Positions 63,723-64,000 of a stretch of DNA of 64,000 nucleotides are shown piece by piece (within the stretch, counting starts at the first letter, position 1; every line of letters starts with the position of its first letter). The notes beneath the pieces are model-generated. The model was not told the DNA's origin. It ran no database searches and worked only from the letters and a program-made list of their open reading frames with translations. Made by a program: the position numbers and the translations under genes. Source of the DNA: Geranomyces variabilis. Its lineage: Eukaryota; Chytridiomycota; Chytridiomycetes; Spizellomycetales; Powellomycetaceae. The stretch spans positions 892,417-956,416 of the forward strand of contig JADGJP010000003.1 in the NCBI GenBank assembly GCA_027603065.1, written 5' to 3'.

Positions 63723-64000
63723 ATGTCTCGTCGCCGCCGCCGCTCAGTTAACCTACAATCTCTTCCACGGACGCCACCTCTCGGCTCGCCTCCACCGCTC
63801 AAGCGTCAACGTTGGAATGAGGAGGCCGCCCGCCATGCTGCAATTTTCGTAGGAGACGCTGGCGCACAGCTGGACGCTGGCGCAATGCAGCTGGACGAGG
63901 TTGAAGAGGTGGACGCTGGCGCACAGCTGGACGAGGTTGAAGAGGTGGACGCTGGCGCACAGCTGGACGAGGTTGAAGAGGTGGACGCTGGCGCACAGCT
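63723..64000 (+). CDS. Repeat-containing protein, 3' part outside window
   Basis: Partial gene: an ATG at 63723 opens a frame still open at the window edge (92 codons seen). It begins MSRRRRRSVNLQSLPRTPPL, a basic/Pro-rich lead with KRQRW, and then enters 36-bp repeats encoding the 12-residue unit AGAQLDEVEEVD. No family was recognised. The acidic repeat could form a helical or interaction array. The total length cannot be known here. The gene lies just beyond the copia relic, so it may belong to an unstable region. Confidence 0.6.
   Translation, partial: MSRRRRRSVNLQSLPRTPPLGSPPPLKRQRWNEEAARHAAIFVGDAGAQLDAGAMQLDEVEEVDAGAQLDEVEEVDAGAQLDEVEEVDAGAQ
63858..64000 (+). repeat. 36-bp coding tandem repeat reaching the window edge
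   Basis: Perfect 36-bp units start at 63915, 63951 and 63987 (the last cut by the edge). Before them are an 18-bp half unit at 63858 and a 39-bp unit at 63876 with one extra codon. Perfect identity implies recent expansion or homogenisation. The frame is kept in all units. Confidence 0.9.

Noticed and set aside
63858-64000. CRISPR-like array at the window edge
   Set aside because: Units are contiguous 36-bp coding repeats without spacers, in a eukaryote.

Overview
The window is nuclear DNA of a fungus that almost certainly makes flagellated zoospores (Chytridiomycota most likely, Blastocladiomycota not excluded). Three things point there: intron-dense genes with short GT-AG introns, mostly 60-100 nt; typical fungal proteins (HIR1, SEC66, POL5, RAD16, RAD54, a GPI-type chitin deacetylase, an IGO1/ENSA protein with FDSGDY); and two proteins otherwise tied to motile cilia, a DNAAF6/PIH1D3 axonemal-dynein assembly factor and an EFCAB5-like protein. 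Genes are tightly packed on both strands. No rRNA, tRNA, CRISPR or bacterial-type operon was seen. Exon maps were built by hand from splice sites, frame closure and remembered family patterns; no search was run.

Layout. 1-11 kb: 3' end of POL5 (+), SEC66 (-), a Gln/His-rich zinc-finger-like protein (+), DNAAF6 (+), a G-patch protein with SUMO-interaction-like motifs (+), an RNPS1-type SR protein (+), and a WD40 protein ending in a CCCH zinc finger (-). 11-25 kb: a 13-exon chitin deacetylase with two Cys-rich modules (+), a 17-exon HIR1/HIRA (-), an unassigned protein (+), TMEM115 (+), TMA7 with a 14-nt exon (-), mitochondrial uL15 (+), a cytochrome b5-domain protein (-). 25-38 kb: PCID2/THP1-type PCI protein (+), a P2-type cation ATPase (-), DENND6 (-), V-ATPase c'' subunit (-), GLTP (+). 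38-49.6 kb: an unassigned seven-helix protein (+), PDH E1 beta (+), ENSA/IGO1 (+), CCDC25 (-), 3-hydroxyanthranilate dioxygenase (+), RAD16 (-), an unassigned mitochondrial protein (+). 50-64 kb: RhoGEF with PH and two WW domains (+), EFCAB5-like (+), a multi-span membrane protein (-), RAD54 (+), a deleted Ty1/copia relic (-), and the start of an ORF with 36-bp repeats running off the edge (+).

The genes do not form a pathway cluster. They are a housekeeping sample: chromatin and repair (HIR1, RAD16, RAD54), RNA processing (RNPS1, G-patch), secretion and membranes (SEC66, TMEM115, V-ATPase c'', GLTP, DENND6), mitochondria (PDB1, uL15m) and flagellum (DNAAF6, EFCAB5-like). The most striking points are gene-structural: RAD16 closes its frame only with a 12-nt exon plus a single-nucleotide exon, TMA7 has a 14-nt exon, and the chitin deacetylase carries phase-1 modules that look exon-shuffled. 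The most unusual architectures are RhoGEF-PH-WW-WW and WD40 followed by CCCH.
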